The notes beneath the pieces are model-generated. The model was not told the DNA's origin. It saw only the letters and a list, made by a program, of their open reading frames with translations, and ran no database searches. The position numbers were made by a program, and so were the translations under genes. Positions 9,201-19,922 of a DNA stretch of 54,186 nt are shown here, in pieces. How positions within the stretch are numbered: position 1 is the stretch's first letter; the number at the start of each line of letters is the position of its first letter. Origin of the DNA: an uncultured Gammaproteobacteria bacterium (lineage in GTDB: Bacteria > Pseudomonadota > Gammaproteobacteria > Pseudomonadales > Azotimanducaceae); assembly GCA_913050215.1 (NCBI GenBank), contig CAJXBG010000014.1:1-54186 (forward strand). The letters are read 5' to 3'.

Positions 9201-10235
9201 TCACGGAGATTCATCCTTAAACAACCCCTCTTCATTCGGTGTCTGGATACCAAAATGGAGATAAGCGTTTCGGGTTGCGACTCTACCCCTTGGTGTTCGC
9301 ATAATAAAACCCTGTTGTATCAGATAAGGCTCGTAGACGTCTTCTATCGTGTCACGCTCCTCGCCGATGGCAGCCGCCAGACTGTCAACACCCACTGGGC
9401 CACCGTCGAACTTTTCAATCATCGCCATTAACAAACGACGATCCATGTGATCAAAGCCATTTACGTCAACATTTAGCATATTAAGCGCTTGATCAGCGAC
9501 AGCCTTTTCAATCACACCATTGGCTTTGACTTCTGCAAAATCCCTTACCCGTCGTAACAGCCTATTCGCTATTCGCGGTGTACCACGCGCCCGGAGTGCA
9601 ATTTCTCTTGCCCCTTCGGCGTCGGTAGTAACACCCAGCAGCTTCGAAGACCTAGCGACGATATGCGTTAAATCTGCGACATTATAGAATTCTAGCCGCT
9701 GTATGATACCAAATCTGTCACGCAAGGGTGATGTGAGCAAGCCGGTACGGGTGGTCGCGCCGACGAGTGTAAACTGGGGCAAATCAAGCTTGATCGATCT
9801 TGCAGCGGGACCCTCACCTATCGTCAGGTCGACCTGAAAATCCTCCATAGCCGGGTATAGCACTTCTTCAATTGCCGGCGGCAAGCGATGAATCTCATCG
9901 ATAAAAAGTACATCACCTTCTTCTAGGTTCGTCAGTGCTGCAACAAGGTCACCTTTTTTCTCAATAACCGGACCCGAGGTAGATTTGATCTGGACGCCCA
10001 TTTCGTTAGCAATAATATTTGCCAGTGTTGTTTTACCGAGTCCTGGAGGTCCAAAGATCAGCGTGTGATCAAGTGATTCCTGACGCCCTCTCGCTGCCTC
10101 AATGAAAATTGTCATTTGTTCGCTAACTTGAGGCTGGCCGCGATATTCTGCAAATGTTTTTGGCCTAATCGCCCAATCCTGAGATGACTCGGTCGTGTTC
10201 TTCTCTGGTGCTACCAGCCGATCGGACTCAATCAT
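9201..10235 (-). CDS. ruvB: Holliday junction branch migration ATPase RuvB
   Basis: Hexameric AAA+ motor that drives branch migration with RuvA. The 344-residue protein has Walker [10 protein letters not shown] at 62-70, Walker B with DEIH at 113-116, sensor 1 and arginine finger region [18 protein letters not shown] around 159-176, and a C-terminal winged helix ending near [10 protein letters not shown]. Length and motif order are normal. It closes the ruvCAB block, 45 bases after ruvA. Confidence 0.98.
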   Translation of the reverse strand: MIESDRLVAPEKNTTESSQDWAIRPKTFAEYRGQPQVSEQMTIFIEAARGRQESLDHTLIFGPPGLGKTTLANIIANEMGVQIKSTSGPVIEKKGDLVAALTNLEEGDVLFIDEIHRLPPAIEEVLYPAMEDFQVDLTIGEGPAARSIKLDLPQFTLVGATTRTGLLTSPLRDRFGIIQRLEFYNVADLTHIVARSSKLLGVTTDAEGAREIALRARGTPRIANRLLRRVRDFAEVKANGVIEKAVADQALNMLNVDVNGFDHMDRRLLMAMIEKFDGGPVGVDSLAAAIGEERDTIEDVYEPYLIQQGFIMRTPRGRVATRNAYLHFGIQTPNEEGLFKDESP

Positions 10236-10280
10236 ATGCTACTCTCAAAAGGTCTGGTCTCGTTTATGCACATAAAAGGA

Positions 10281-10874
10281 TTACGCCAACAACTTCAATG
10301 CAAGTTTAATCAGTGACTCCACGTCTGCGTCCGGGTCACCAATCTGCGCCAAAGCACGCGCCGCATCTTGAGGTTTGAAACCCAGCCCAATAAGCGCAGC
10401 TTCCGCATCTGCCAAAACATCAGAACTTGCAATTTGGACCGGCGCTATCGTCGCCACATCAGCACCAGTGATCTCTGGCAACCTGTCTTCCAGATCGATG
10501 ACCAGCTTCTCCGCTGTCTTCTTGCCAACACCCGGCAGCGCTGTCAGGGCTTTCACATCTTTAGTCCTGATCCAACGGACAAAACTTGCTGGGTCCCCCC
10601 CGGACAGGATAGTGATTGCGAGTTTTGGTCCTACCTTGTTTACCTTGATTAAAGACCGAAATAACTCGCGTTCCGCCAGGGTGTAAAAACCATACAATAA
10701 TTGCGCATCTTCCCTTACGACCAAATGAGTGTGAAGCGTTACTTCATCAGCTACTGCTCCAAGAGCAGTATAGGTCGACAGCGGTATCTCAACTTCATAA
10801 CCCAGACCACCGACATCTACCAGCACTAGCGCCTCAGAGATATCAATTATTTCACCTCGTATTCTGCCAATCAT
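10281..10874 (-). CDS. ruvA: Holliday junction binding protein RuvA
   Basis: Tetrameric protein that holds the four-way junction and loads RuvB. The 197-residue protein has the N-terminal OB-fold (MIGRIRGEIIDI), the middle helix-hairpin-helix region (KVNKVGPKLAITILSG and ALPGVGKKTAEKLVIDL), and the C-terminal three-helix domain that contacts RuvB (EAALIGLGFKPQDAARAL). Its ATG abuts the ruvC stop codon, so ruvC and ruvA are coupled. Confidence 0.97.
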   Translation of the reverse strand: MIGRIRGEIIDISEALVLVDVGGLGYEVEIPLSTYTALGAVADEVTLHTHLVVREDAQLLYGFYTLAERELFRSLIKVNKVGPKLAITILSGGDPASFVRWIRTKDVKALTALPGVGKKTAEKLVIDLEDRLPEITGADVATIAPVQIASSDVLADAEAALIGLGFKPQDAARALAQIGDPDADVESLIKLALKLLA

Positions 10875-11402
10875 TTAACTTTTTACCAATCTGCCGCGGC
10901 GGAAAGTCTTTGCGCCTGCCATGCGCGCCATATTGTGGCGAGTTTGAATATGGCAGAGGGCAATTGCGAGCGCATCAGCCGCATCTTCTTGAGGTTTTCC
11001 TGGCAGCTTTAACAGGGTCTGGACCATATGCTGAATCTGTCCTTTTGTGGCTGCGCCGGTACCGACGATAGCCTGCTTGACTTTACGCGCCTCGTACTCC
11101 GAGATAGGTAACCCCTGATTTGCCACAGCTACCATCGCGACGCCTCTGGCATGACCGAGTTTAAGTGCAGAATCGGCACTTTTCGCCATGAAGATTCGTT
11201 CGATGGCGACTTCATCTGGCGCGAACTCGTCAATAATTTGGGTGACACCCGCATAAATCTCTTCAAGTCGCTGGGGCAGTTCGCTTTTTGGGATCGTCTT
11301 GATACAGCCACTGGTGATATAGGTATGGGACGCGCCAACGCTTCGGATAACACCATATCCGGTGATTCGTGAACCAGGATCTATTCCCAGAGTGAGCGTC
11401 AT
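10875..11402 (-). CDS. ruvC: Holliday junction endonuclease RuvC
   Basis: Dimeric resolvase that cuts Holliday junctions symmetrically. The 175-residue protein has the RNase H-like fold with all four acidic catalytic residues in place: D8 (GIDPGSR), E68 (VAIERIF), D140 and D143 ([15 protein letters not shown]). Length is normal. It is directly followed by ruvA and preceded by yebC at 150 bases. Confidence 0.97.
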   Translation of the reverse strand: MTLTLGIDPGSRITGYGVIRSVGASHTYITSGCIKTIPKSELPQRLEEIYAGVTQIIDEFAPDEVAIERIFMAKSADSALKLGHARGVAMVAVANQGLPISEYEARKVKQAIVGTGAATKGQIQHMVQTLLKLPGKPQEDAADALAIALCHIQTRHNMARMAGAKTFRRGRLVKS

Positions 11403-11552
11403 ATCGGTGAGTTCTAAATAAACTGGTACGAGTCTATCACAACAACCCTTCGCCTGATCTGGGCGTCGAACAAGATCTAAATATTCACTATTTACTTATT
11501 TGGTGGAAGTTCATATTTATGAAAAGGATAGCTGACCAAGTCCGGGGATACA

Positions 11553-12281
11553 TCACTCGTCGCTGAAGGCAGCGTTGGTGTAAACATTCTGGACGTCGTC
11601 AAGATCCTCAAGGTGATCAATAAGTCTTATCACTTTCTCAGAAGCATCCGGATCCAGTTCCGTTAGATTCTGGGCGACCATACCCAGTTCGGACATTTCA
11701 GGTTCAAATCCTGCGTCTAATAGCGCCTCTTTCACCGTCAAGAAATCACCAGGGTCTGTGGTGACCTCAATCGAACCATCTTCCGCCGTTTCAACATCTT
11801 CTGCACCTACCTCGATCGCAACTTCCATCAGTGCTTCTTCATCGGCGCCAGGGGCGAAATGGAATTGTCCCATGTTATCGAACATATAGGCTACCGACCC
11901 ATCCGTGCCAAGGTTGCCTCCCGCCTTAGTAAAGGCATGACGTACCTCAGCAACTGTTCTGTTTCTGTTGTCGGTCACTGTTTCAACCAAAAAAGCGATT
12001 CCACCTGGACCGTAACCCTCGTACGTCAATGAACTCAGGTCGCCACCTTCAAGACCGCCTGCACCGCGAGCAATAGCGCGCTCCATCGTGTCCTTTGGCA
12101 TCTGCGCAGCCTTAGCCTTGTCAACGACCGTACGAAGTGAAGGATTGTCCTCGACAAGACCTCCACCATCTCGAGCAGCAATCGTCAATTCGCGGATAAT
12201 TTTTGTAAACACCTTCCCTCGCTTGGCATCCTGCCCTGCCTTACGGTGTTTAATGTTACTCCACTTACTATGACCAGCCAT
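11553..12281 (-). CDS. yebC: YebC/PmpR family protein
   Basis: Conserved cytoplasmic protein of the YebC/TACO1 family, described both as a transcription regulator and, more recently, as a translation factor helping ribosomes through difficult motifs. The 242-residue protein starts with the family signature [14 protein letters not shown] and continues with [14 protein letters not shown] in the middle and an acidic C-terminal part ending in [10 protein letters not shown]. Length is normal. It is 75 bases downstream of aspS in the conserved aspS-yebC-ruvC order. Confidence 0.96.
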   Translation of the reverse strand: MAGHSKWSNIKHRKAGQDAKRGKVFTKIIRELTIAARDGGGLVEDNPSLRTVVDKAKAAQMPKDTMERAIARGAGGLEGGDLSSLTYEGYGPGGIAFLVETVTDNRNRTVAEVRHAFTKAGGNLGTDGSVAYMFDNMGQFHFAPGADEEALMEVAIEVGAEDVETAEDGSIEVTTDPGDFLTVKEALLDAGFEPEMSELGMVAQNLTELDPDASEKVIRLIDHLEDLDDVQNVYTNAAFSDE

Positions 12282-12356
12282 GGCTTACAAATCCTCACTC
12301 ATCAACCTAGGTTAAACATTGGCACGCAAATTATCACGCCGCCGCGCCCGTTTAGT

Positions 12357-14120
12357 TCAAATCTTACTCTTTTTTACCGCAATATTTAGCTCAGCGAGTT
12401 GTGGTGGATCAACCTCGCTTGGCGCCGAAGTCATCAGACAGGCAGCTGTCTGAGTCTTTGGAAATGCGATCACGTCACGAATAGCGTTTGAATCACACAT
12501 GAGCATGATGAGTCGGTCTAATCCAAAAGCAAGACCACCATGAGGCGGCGCACCATACTTCAATGCATCGAGCAGAAAGCCAAACTTTATATTAATCTCG
12601 TGCTCGGTAAGGTCTAGTACTTCAAAAATTTTCTTTTGCATTTCCATCTCATGCACACGAATCGAGCCACCACCGACTTCTATGCCGTTTAGCACGACAT
12701 CATAAGCTCTGGATAGCACGCTGCCGGGATCCGCAAGCATTGCATCCATATCTCCGGTAGGTTGTGTAAATGGATGATGGGTGGCTGTCCAGTTTGAACC
12801 TTCTCCTTCAAACATCGGGAATTCCGTCACCCATAGCGGCGCCCACTTCTTAGCGTAAAGATTCAGATCTTCAGCGATTTTACAGCGCAGCGCGCCCAAT
12901 GCATCATTAACCACCTTGGCCTTATCCGCTCCGAAAAAGATGATGTCTTTGTCTTCTGCGCCAACCCTGTCTAGGATATTTAACACGACGTTATCCGGCA
13001 AGAATTTCAAAATCGGAGACTGCAAACCCTCGATACCGGCAGCAAGATCATTCACTTTGATGTATGCCAGACCCCGCGCTCCATATATGCTTACAAACTT
13101 TGTATATCCATCAATCATTTTCCTCGTCAGCTGATCACCATTCGGTAGTCTGAGCGCAGCAACTCGCGATTTAGGATCGTTTGCGGGTCCACTGAATACG
13201 TTAAATTCGACTTCCTTCAACAGATCGGCGACGTCAGCAAGTTCCAAACCAAAACGTAGGTCTGGTCTGTCACTGCCATATTTCTTCATGGCATCGGCGT
13301 AGGTCATCACAGGAAACTCAGGCAGCTCGACATCGATTGTTTCTCTAAACATTTGACGGAACATGGTTTCAACCAGATCCATAATTTCTTGTTCCTCGAG
13401 AAACGTTGTTTCGATATCCACCTGAGTAAATTCCGGTTGGCGATCGGCACGTAAATCTTCATCACGAAAACATCGTGCGATTTGGTAGTACCTGTCAAAA
13501 CCTGAGATCATTAACAATTGTTTGAACAACTGGGGCGACTGCGGTAACGCAAAAAACTCCCCCGGATGCGTACGACTCGGTACCAAATAATCCCGCGCGC
13601 CCTCTGGGGTTGCCTTGGTCAGGATGGGCGTCTCGATATCAATAAAGTCCTGCTGATCAAGGTAGTTGCGGATAAAGTGGCTAACTTTTGATCGTAGGCG
13701 CAATTTGTCCTGCATTTCGGGGCGACGCAGATCAATGTACCGATACCTTAAACGCACGTCCTCACCAGCATCGGAGTGCTCATCAAGTTGAAAAGGAGGT
13801 GTTTCTGAGGCATTCAGTATCGTTAGTTCTTTACCAAGCACTTCAATCATGCCCGTGGCCATCTTGGGATTGATAGCAGCAGCATCTCTGGTTCTAACAC
13901 GGCCTGTGATATTCAAGACGTATTCATTTCTAACCTGATCTGCCAGCTTGAAGCTTTCAACCGTATCGGGGTCGAATACAACCTGAACGATGCCCGCGTG
14001 ATCTCGAACATCGAGGAAAATAACACCGCCATGATCTCTTCGGCGATGAACCCAACCGCAAAGTGAAACTTGATCGTCAATATGGCTATCTCTGAGCTGA
14101 CCACAAAGGTGGGTCCGCAT
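12357..14120 (-). CDS. aspS: Aspartyl-tRNA synthetase (probably non-discriminating)
   Basis: Class IIb synthetase that charges tRNA(Asp). The 587-residue protein has the N-terminal OB-fold anticodon domain ([19 protein letters not shown]), class II motif 2 ([19 protein letters not shown]), the bacterial GAD insertion (about residues 290-410) and motif 3 ([13 protein letters not shown]). His at residue 30, where the discriminating E. coli enzyme has Leu, is associated with non-discriminating enzymes that also charge tRNA(Asn) for repair by GatCAB; that part is inference. The start ATG at 14120 fits the family N terminus. Confidence 0.97.
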   Translation of the reverse strand: MRTHLCGQLRDSHIDDQVSLCGWVHRRRDHGGVIFLDVRDHAGIVQVVFDPDTVESFKLADQVRNEYVLNITGRVRTRDAAAINPKMATGMIEVLGKELTILNASETPPFQLDEHSDAGEDVRLRYRYIDLRRPEMQDKLRLRSKVSHFIRNYLDQQDFIDIETPILTKATPEGARDYLVPSRTHPGEFFALPQSPQLFKQLLMISGFDRYYQIARCFRDEDLRADRQPEFTQVDIETTFLEEQEIMDLVETMFRQMFRETIDVELPEFPVMTYADAMKKYGSDRPDLRFGLELADVADLLKEVEFNVFSGPANDPKSRVAALRLPNGDQLTRKMIDGYTKFVSIYGARGLAYIKVNDLAAGIEGLQSPILKFLPDNVVLNILDRVGAEDKDIIFFGADKAKVVNDALGALRCKIAEDLNLYAKKWAPLWVTEFPMFEGEGSNWTATHHPFTQPTGDMDAMLADPGSVLSRAYDVVLNGIEVGGGSIRVHEMEMQKKIFEVLDLTEHEINIKFGFLLDALKYGAPPHGGLAFGLDRLIMLMCDSNAIRDVIAFPKTQTAACLMTSAPSEVDPPQLAELNIAVKKSKI

Positions 14121-14218
14121 TTTTATTCTCCTGACTCTCCAATAGAGCTATGAATGATTATCGTCGACTACCATGGCGCAATCTATTACGAAGACGCAGA
14201 GGTATTCTCTTGAAGGTT

Positions 14219-14539
14219 CTAATTTGAAGCGGAAGTGCTTTTGCTTTTTGAACTATCAGATGATGAGCTTTTGTTGCTGCTTCCGGACTCGCCGCTACTG
14301 GAAGCGCTGCTACTGCTGCTTGAAGAGCTGGTCCCCTCGGCAACATTCTTCTTTGATCCTGTCTTAAAATCTGTTTCATACCAACCCTTACCCTTCAATC
14401 GAAAAGCTGCGGCTGAAACCAATTTCTTCAATTTTGGCGCCTGACACTGAGGACAATCCACAAGCGGTTCATCACTCATCTTTTGGATCTTCTCGAATCT
14501 GTGTTCACAGGCTTCACACTGATACTCGTATATCGGCAT
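14219..14539 (-). CDS. FmdB-like zinc ribbon protein with Ser-rich tail
   Basis: Small protein of the FmdB/CxxC_CxxC_SSSS family, often found next to aspS. The start at 14539 gives the conserved MPIYEYQCEACEHRFE and has an AGAGGAAG ribosome binding site; the frame is open further upstream, but those residues are not family-like. Residues 1-50 form a zinc ribbon with two Cys pairs (CEAC and CPQC). The rest (about 70-106) is almost pure Ser with Gly, Lys and Asp and should be disordered. Total 106 residues. The biochemical role is unknown. Confidence 0.88.
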   Translation of the reverse strand: MPIYEYQCEACEHRFEKIQKMSDEPLVDCPQCQAPKLKKLVSAAAFRLKGKGWYETDFKTGSKKNVAEGTSSSSSSSSASSSGESGSSNKSSSSDSSKSKSTSASN

Positions 14540-15214
14540 GATTTCGCTTCCTCTGTTGGTTAACTTAGCCGCAAAGCTGCTGGTACTTTCGCGGCGGCGC
14601 ATTATACCCCAATAATTCACGTTGGCATAACCTCCCCAACCCGGGAAATTAGCGCAATTCGGACCGATATTTTAATTCAGAAGCTAGCCTCAAAGCTCGC
14701 CATCCCGCTGAAACATGTCAGCGTCAGGAAAAAACTCAAACTACAGCATGCTCAGATCTTCACTTTCTGGTGTGCCTGACGTTTACAATCGAAGAGCAAA
14801 ACGCGCTTGAGAAGCATAGAACACGTCCATCGATTCGACTCGACTTTCGCACCAATGCTAATGGAGGCAACACTATTCACCAAGTGCAAGAAAATTTTGC
14901 CAAATCCGCCTGCTGTTTCTCAATCCCATTGTTGATCTTTAGCGTTTTTGACACTGATCGGAATTCCAGATCGAAACAGAGAGCAAACGCTTTGCACGCA
15001 GCCGAGGAGCACGACGAATTTTGTTCAGAAAAGCATAATCACCTTAAGGCAGGTATTCGAGCACTCAGTGTCTGGAAAGCTTTCTCCGAGACTAAATGGT
15101 CAAAACCAACTTCACCACAACATCCGACTTGAATTCATGAATTGATCTAAGACATGCTTTCTTGAAAAAAAACACAAAGATATCGGTCATTTCCGAAAAA
15201 AAACCAGCTAATTC
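14540..15214. other. Long intergenic region, no gene seen
   Basis: About 675 bases between the divergent FmdB-like gene and the promoter of the HU-family gene. Open frames here (for example 14770-15132, plus) begin at GTG, lack a ribosome binding site and show no protein family features. No tRNA-like fold or clear terminator was found. It may hold promoters for both flanking genes or an unrecognised RNA. Confidence 0.5.
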
Positions 15215-15243
15215 TTGCGAGTGATTTTCCAATCATATATAAA
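15215..15243 (+). promoter_or_regulatory. Sigma-70 type promoter for the HU-family gene
   Basis: A -35 box TTGCGA and a -10 box TATAAA are separated by exactly 17 bases. Transcription would start near 15250 and leave an untranslated leader of about 99 bases before the ATG at 15349. Confidence 0.55.
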
Positions 15244-15348
15244 GGGCACCACAAACGATGTGATAAGAATTACCGCTATATTCTCGTGTCAAAACGTTCT
15301 CATCTTTGAAAAACATTCTCAACTGATCTTACAAAAAAGGAAAACCGA

Positions 15349-15729
15349 ATGGCTGCCAAAAAGGCGACTAAGAAACCTGCTGCTAAAACTTCTGCTCCAG
15401 CGAAGCGACTACCAGCGATCAAACAGAAGTACACCAAGAGTGCGATCTTGAGTGAGATTTCAGAAAACACTGATCTGAGCAAGAAGCAAGTAACGGCAGT
15501 GCTCGATGAATTGAAAGACTTGATCGAACGTCACGTTAAAAAAGGCAGCACAGGTGAGTTTACTCTTCCTGGTTTGCTCAAGATCAAAACCGTTAAGAAG
15601 CCTGCTCGCAAGGCACGTAAAGGTGTACCTAATCCTTTCCGCCCTGGTGAAGTTATGGACGTAGCTGCCAAGCCAGCCAGCACAAAAGTTAAAGTTTTAC
15701 CGCTCAAGGCGCTGAAAGACTTCGTTTAG
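15349..15729 (+). CDS. HU-family DNA-binding protein with basic N-terminal tail
   Basis: Nucleoid-associated protein of the HU/IHF superfamily. The 126-residue protein has a Lys/Ala/Pro-rich tail (about residues 1-25, with repeated AKK and KKPAAK elements) followed by an HU-like body: KSAILSEISENTDLSKKQV at about 31-49 forms the helical dimer part, and FTLPGLLKIKTVKKPARKARK at about 69-89 with the arm PNPFRPGEVM contacts DNA. The tail recalls histone H1-like tails and is not present in E. coli HU (90 residues). AAAAGGAAAA is the ribosome binding site, and a strong terminator follows, so it is a single-gene unit. Confidence 0.9.
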   Translation: MAAKKATKKPAAKTSAPAKRLPAIKQKYTKSAILSEISENTDLSKKQVTAVLDELKDLIERHVKKGSTGEFTLPGLLKIKTVKKPARKARKGVPNPFRPGEVMDVAAKPASTKVKVLPLKALKDFV

Positions 15730-15821
15730 TCGCATGACTGAGAACCTTGATTTACGCTGTATTTCAGTCATTACTGCTCTTTTTAGTGCAGTTCTTGTTT
15801 GAGAACTACGTAAAAGCAGGA

Positions 15822-15850
15822 AAAAGGTCGCGATCCGCGGCCTTTTTTTT
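15822..15850 (+). terminator. Rho-independent terminator after the HU-family gene
   Basis: AAAGGTCGCG pairs with CGCGGCCTTT across a 3-base loop (one G-T pair), followed by a run of eight T. It lies about 100 bases after the stop codon. Apart from this element I see nothing in 15730-16070 except the presumed proS promoter. Confidence 0.85.
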
Positions 15851-16070
15851 GCTTAAAATTTGAACTAACTCAAATTCGCGACTCTCGTGGTGTGTTAGAT
15901 TAGGAAATATAATTAACTACTCCGCATCCACAGGCATCTCTTTTTGCTGGGATCGTCACGGTAATGTGTGCATGTCGAATTCGCCCTGATAGACTGCAAA
16001 GCGAATTGGGCGCAATTAAATCCACATTGACTCCGGGCTATCTGGACAAAGGAATAATCAACTTAAGATC

Positions 16071-17795
16071 ATGAAAGCATCCCGTTACACCATCGCAACC
16101 CTAAAGGAAACGCCAGCAGATGCTGAAGTTGCCAGCCATCAACTTCTTATCCGGGGCGGGTTCATTCGAAAACTGGCTTCCGGTATCTACAATTGGCTGC
16201 CAATGGGATTGCGGGTGCTTCATAAAGTTGAACGTATTATCCGCGAAGAAATGGACGCGTCAGGCGCCCTTGAAATTTCGATGCCCGTCGTACAACCAGG
16301 AGAACTGTGGGTCGAGTCTGGCCGATGGGCTGAATATGACGATGGTCTGTTACTGAAGCTCAAAGATCGGCACGAGCGAGATTTTTGTCTTGGCCCTACC
16401 CATGAAGAGGTCGTCACCGACATCGCGCGAACAGAGTTAAAAAGTCATCGCCAACTACCGATTAATTTTTACCAGATACAAACTAAATTTCGCGACGAAA
16501 CTCGTCCAAGATTTGGGCTTTTGCGTGCCCGCGAATTCATCATGAAAGATGCGTACTCCTTTCACATGAACCTGAAGAGCCTCGATGAGACTTATATGGC
16601 GATGCACAGGGTTTATTCGAACGTACTCAATAGAATGCAACTGGAGTTCAGGCCAGTAGATGCGGACACCGGCGCCATCGGCGGCAGTGATTCTATGGAG
16701 TTTCACGTATTAGCGGATTCCGGCGAAGACACCATTGCCTTCAGCACTGAAAGCGAATACGCCGCTAACATTGAGAAGGCCGAAGCGGTTGCCCCAGCGA
16801 AAAGCGAGGCGCAACACCTAGATCTGGAAAAAGTCGCCACACCGGGTGCAAAAACAATAGACTCGGTGTCTGAGCACCTAGGAGTAGCAACAGCAACCAC
16901 AGTCAAAACCTTGATCGTCAAAGGAACGGAATCTCCACTGGTAGCCCTAATCATCCGGGGTGACCATCAGCTAAACCCGCTAAAGGCAGAGAAAATGCCT
17001 GAAGTAGCAAGCCCGTTACAAATGGCTGAGGACACAGAAATAGTTAACATTATTGGTTGCGCGCCTGGGTCCATTGGTCCTAGCGGACTTTCGATTCCTG
17101 TCTTAGCAGACCGAAGCGCTTACGCTATGTCGAATTTTGTCTGTGGCGCAAATATCGATGAGTTTCATTTTGTTAACGTCAACTGGGGTCGCGATGCAAA
17201 CGCCGACGCCGTTTACGATCTTCGTGATGTGATTGAAGGTGACCCGAGTCCCGATGGCAAGGGCACACTTGTGTTCAAAAAAGGCATAGAGGTGGGTCAC
17301 ATTTTTCAGTTGGGTGAAAAGTACTCAAAAGCAATGAACGCGACAGTCCTTGACGAAAACGGCAAGGCGATTGTTATGTCCATGGGCTGCTACGGCATGG
17401 GCGTTACTCGTTTGGTTGCTGCGATAATTGAGCAGTATCACGATGACAAAGGAATGAAGTGGCCCACTATTATCGCACCCTTTCAGATCATTATTATTCC
17501 AATTAATGCACATAAGTCACCGCAAGTGGCTGAAGCTGCGGACGACATTTACAAGTCTATGCGAGGTCTCGGCATCGAAGTGTTGTTAGATGATAGGGAA
17601 GGACACAGGCCCGGCGCTAAATTTGCAGATGCAGAACTCATGGGCATTCCACATCGAATTGTCGTTGGCGAGAGAGGTCTGAAAACCGACACCGTTGAAT
17701 ACGCGAACAGACAAACCGGCGAATCAAGTGATTTGCCGATTGAGGGGTTGGAAACCCATTTTCGCCAGATTATTGACAGGGAACTCAACTCTTAA
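16071..17795 (+). CDS. proS: Prolyl-tRNA synthetase
   Basis: Class IIa synthetase charging tRNA(Pro), bacterial type. The 574-residue protein has class II motif 2 ([25 protein letters not shown] region near residues 138-160), a YbaK-like editing insertion between motifs 2 and 3 (about 225-385, with TVKTLIVKG) that clears Ala-tRNA(Pro), motif 3 ([17 protein letters not shown]) and a C-terminal anticodon domain ([20 protein letters not shown]). Length and domain order are normal. It stands alone on the plus strand. Confidence 0.98.
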   Translation: MKASRYTIATLKETPADAEVASHQLLIRGGFIRKLASGIYNWLPMGLRVLHKVERIIREEMDASGALEISMPVVQPGELWVESGRWAEYDDGLLLKLKDRHERDFCLGPTHEEVVTDIARTELKSHRQLPINFYQIQTKFRDETRPRFGLLRAREFIMKDAYSFHMNLKSLDETYMAMHRVYSNVLNRMQLEFRPVDADTGAIGGSDSMEFHVLADSGEDTIAFSTESEYAANIEKAEAVAPAKSEAQHLDLEKVATPGAKTIDSVSEHLGVATATTVKTLIVKGTESPLVALIIRGDHQLNPLKAEKMPEVASPLQMAEDTEIVNIIGCAPGSIGPSGLSIPVLADRSAYAMSNFVCGANIDEFHFVNVNWGRDANADAVYDLRDVIEGDPSPDGKGTLVFKKGIEVGHIFQLGEKYSKAMNATVLDENGKAIVMSMGCYGMGVTRLVAAIIEQYHDDKGMKWPTIIAPFQIIIIPINAHKSPQVAEAADDIYKSMRGLGIEVLLDDREGHRPGAKFADAELMGIPHRIVVGERGLKTDTVEYANRQTGESSDLPIEGLETHFRQIIDRELNS

Positions 17796-18039
17796 CATCA
17801 GCAGGCGATATAGCTCTGCCCCAATTGAAGACCAACGTGGTTCCTGAAATCCCCAAGCGTGTGTTTTAAACGCAGCGTGCTATACCTGCATTTGTGAAGC
17901 GCTTGTCGGTGAACCCGCCTTGAATGTAGATGGCTCTGTTGGCTGTATTTTTCTAAACAACGTGCAACATTAAATTAGCGCTTTACTTCATCACCTAAGA
18001 GCGGGGACAAAAAGTGATCTTGATGGACAAAAAACACGG

Positions 18040-18543
18040 CTAATCTATTCGGGCCAACAATGATGCTTCAGTTTGTGGACCCACAAGCGTCGCCTTAAGT
18101 TTACCCTCGCGGTCAAACACGTAAGTTGTTGGCAGAACCTGCGGTATTTTTACGCCCAGCAGTTTTGAGGGCTCAATTGCAAAAACCGGAAAAGTGATAT
18201 TCATTTTCGCGATTTCTTTTTTCAGCTCTTCGCCCTCCACCTGATCAAAATCAACACCCAGTATTATCAGATCATCGGCGTGTTCTTTGTTGAGTTTGTT
18301 CAGCTCTGGTATTTCCTTAATACAAGGCGCACACCAGGTCGCCCAGTAATTTACGAATACATATTTACCGTGCAAGTTGGCAAGGGAATAGCCATTCCCA
18401 TCTGCATCTACAAAATCGGCTTTTGCGCAAGCAGAGAGGAAAATCACGAGACCGAAACCAACGACACATCTAGATAAAGATTGACTGAATTCTGCAACCA
18501 CAGTCCTCATCTTTGACAAATCCATCACAACACACCTAACCAT
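18040..18543 (-). CDS. TlpA-like thioredoxin-fold lipoprotein
   Basis: Predicted periplasmic membrane-anchored thiol-disulfide oxidoreductase. The 167-residue protein has a hydrophobic signal with lipobox LSAC (Cys39) and a TlpA/AhpC-TSA type thioredoxin fold with active site WCAPC (Cys71 and Cys74) and the cis-Pro loop VLPTTYVF near residue 140. The start at 18543 has an AAGGAAG ribosome binding site; Met7 and Met12 are alternatives giving a more usual signal length. It lies 35 bases after the YihY gene, so the pair is probably one operon. The partner protein is unknown. Confidence 0.87.
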   Translation of the reverse strand: MVRCVVMDLSKMRTVVAEFSQSLSRCVVGFGLVIFLSACAKADFVDADGNGYSLANLHGKYVFVNYWATWCAPCIKEIPELNKLNKEHADDLIILGVDFDQVEGEELKKEIAKMNITFPVFAIEPSKLLGVKIPQVLPTTYVFDREGKLKATLVGPQTEASLLARID

Positions 18544-18578
18544 AAAAACACTTCCTTCTTTTCAAATGAGAGAACTTA

Positions 18579-19793
18579 CTAGGACACCTTACGGGCAAAT
18601 ATAGTTTCAAGATCGTCTGACAATATTTCTCTGGTTTGCCCGGACAATTCATCGAATCGATTCGACAGATCAAGCCCCCAATCGGACTCACCTTTCATCT
18701 CGATAGGCAGTGGCCACGGTAACGCCCGGTAAAGTTCCCAAACGGTGAGATCACTCAAATCTTTGCTAAGCACCATGCCACCGCGGTCAACGGCACGAAT
18801 CAGATCAAGTTCCATCAAGCGTTCCTTGTAGTCATTCCACTGTTCGAGATCAATTCTAGCCCCCTGTCTCTGTATCTCCTTATCTTTCACGGTTTGCCCT
18901 TGCTGATGGGCGTGATAGAAGATTTCGAGGATAATCATCAACTGAAATAGCGGTGCTTCGAGTTTTGTATCACCTTCAGACCTGAAAATTCCCAGCCCCT
19001 TCACTAGTTCCGCGCCGAGCAAAACAATCGTCCAAGATATATATATCCACAGCAAAAATAGTGGCAAAGCGGCAAAGGTGCCATAAATTAATTTGAAATT
19101 GGAGTTCGCCATAAAGAATCCAAACAGCGACCGCGCCAACAAGAAGATGATCGACACAACAACACCCCCGATAAGCGCGTGCTTAAACGATACGGCGCAG
19201 TTTGGCACAGCCATGTATAGTAGCGTAAACATCGACACACTTAGCAAAACGGGTAAATATTGTATGAGCCCAGTAATCTCCGTGACGTCGCTAATAAGAG
19301 GCTGAGTCAATGTGTAAGCTGTGATAGCCAACACAGCCGGTCCCAATGTGAGTATTGCCCAGTAAACAAGGAAACGTTGAAAACCGTGGCGGGGCTCCTT
19401 CACTCTCCAAATGTCGTTAAATGTACGTTCAATTGTAAACAACATCAGCAGAGCCGTAACTGACACGAGAATGCCGCTAGGGACCCCGAGGTTTGTCGCT
19501 GAAGTTGAAAACTCATCCAGGTACTCTCGAACGACAGCAACATTTTCCGGCACAACGTTAGTGAAAATAAATTCTTGCACGGTGCCGGACAGGCCATCAA
19601 ACGCTTCAAAAGCGTTAAAGATGGTATACATCACCGTCAACAAAGGGACAACCGCAAACAATGTCTGAAACGTTAATGCGGCGGCGGTGGAACGACAGCT
19701 ATCCTCAATAAACCTTTCCGACATCAAGCAAAAAAACGCCCATATCTGCCGGAATAGCGGCGGAACTTTTATATACTGTTCGATAAACCCCAT
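18579..19793 (-). CDS. YihY family inner membrane protein
   Basis: Polytopic membrane protein of the YihY/virulence factor BrkB family, once misnamed ribonuclease BN. The 404-residue protein has the N-terminal region ALTFQTLFAVVPLLTVMYTI and about six membrane helices up to residue 260, including ITVTALLMLFTIERTFNDIWR and PLFLLWIYISWTIVLLGAEL, which is the family's hallmark stretch. The C-terminal 130 residues are soluble and look like a winged-helix type extension (KEIQRQGARIDLEQWNDYKERL), as in longer members. The molecular role is not established. Confidence 0.92.
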   Translation of the reverse strand: MGFIEQYIKVPPLFRQIWAFFCLMSERFIEDSCRSTAAALTFQTLFAVVPLLTVMYTIFNAFEAFDGLSGTVQEFIFTNVVPENVAVVREYLDEFSTSATNLGVPSGILVSVTALLMLFTIERTFNDIWRVKEPRHGFQRFLVYWAILTLGPAVLAITAYTLTQPLISDVTEITGLIQYLPVLLSVSMFTLLYMAVPNCAVSFKHALIGGVVVSIIFLLARSLFGFFMANSNFKLIYGTFAALPLFLLWIYISWTIVLLGAELVKGLGIFRSEGDTKLEAPLFQLMIILEIFYHAHQQGQTVKDKEIQRQGARIDLEQWNDYKERLMELDLIRAVDRGGMVLSKDLSDLTVWELYRALPWPLPIEMKGESDWGLDLSNRFDELSGQTREILSDDLETIFARKVS

Positions 19794-19825
19794 GATTGAC
19801 CCTGACTAGTATAGGTGCGTTCAAC

Positions 19826-19854
19826 TTGAGGCATCTGCGAACGCACAATAAGAT
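19826..19854 (+). promoter_or_regulatory. Possible promoter of the arsC-like gene
   Basis: TTGAGG and TAAGAT are separated by 17 bases, about 70 bases before the start codon. Each box matches four of six consensus bases. Confidence 0.4.
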
Positions 19855-19922
19855 TGTCGCCAACAAAATACCAAATTACTGCTCGACAGACCAAATTTCA
19901 CAGACAATAAAAGGAGGAAAGC

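Noticed and set aside
14770-15132. 120-codon plus-strand frame in the gap before the HU-family gene
   Set aside because: GTG start without ribosome binding site, unusual Cys/Ser/His content and no motif; not enough to call a gene.
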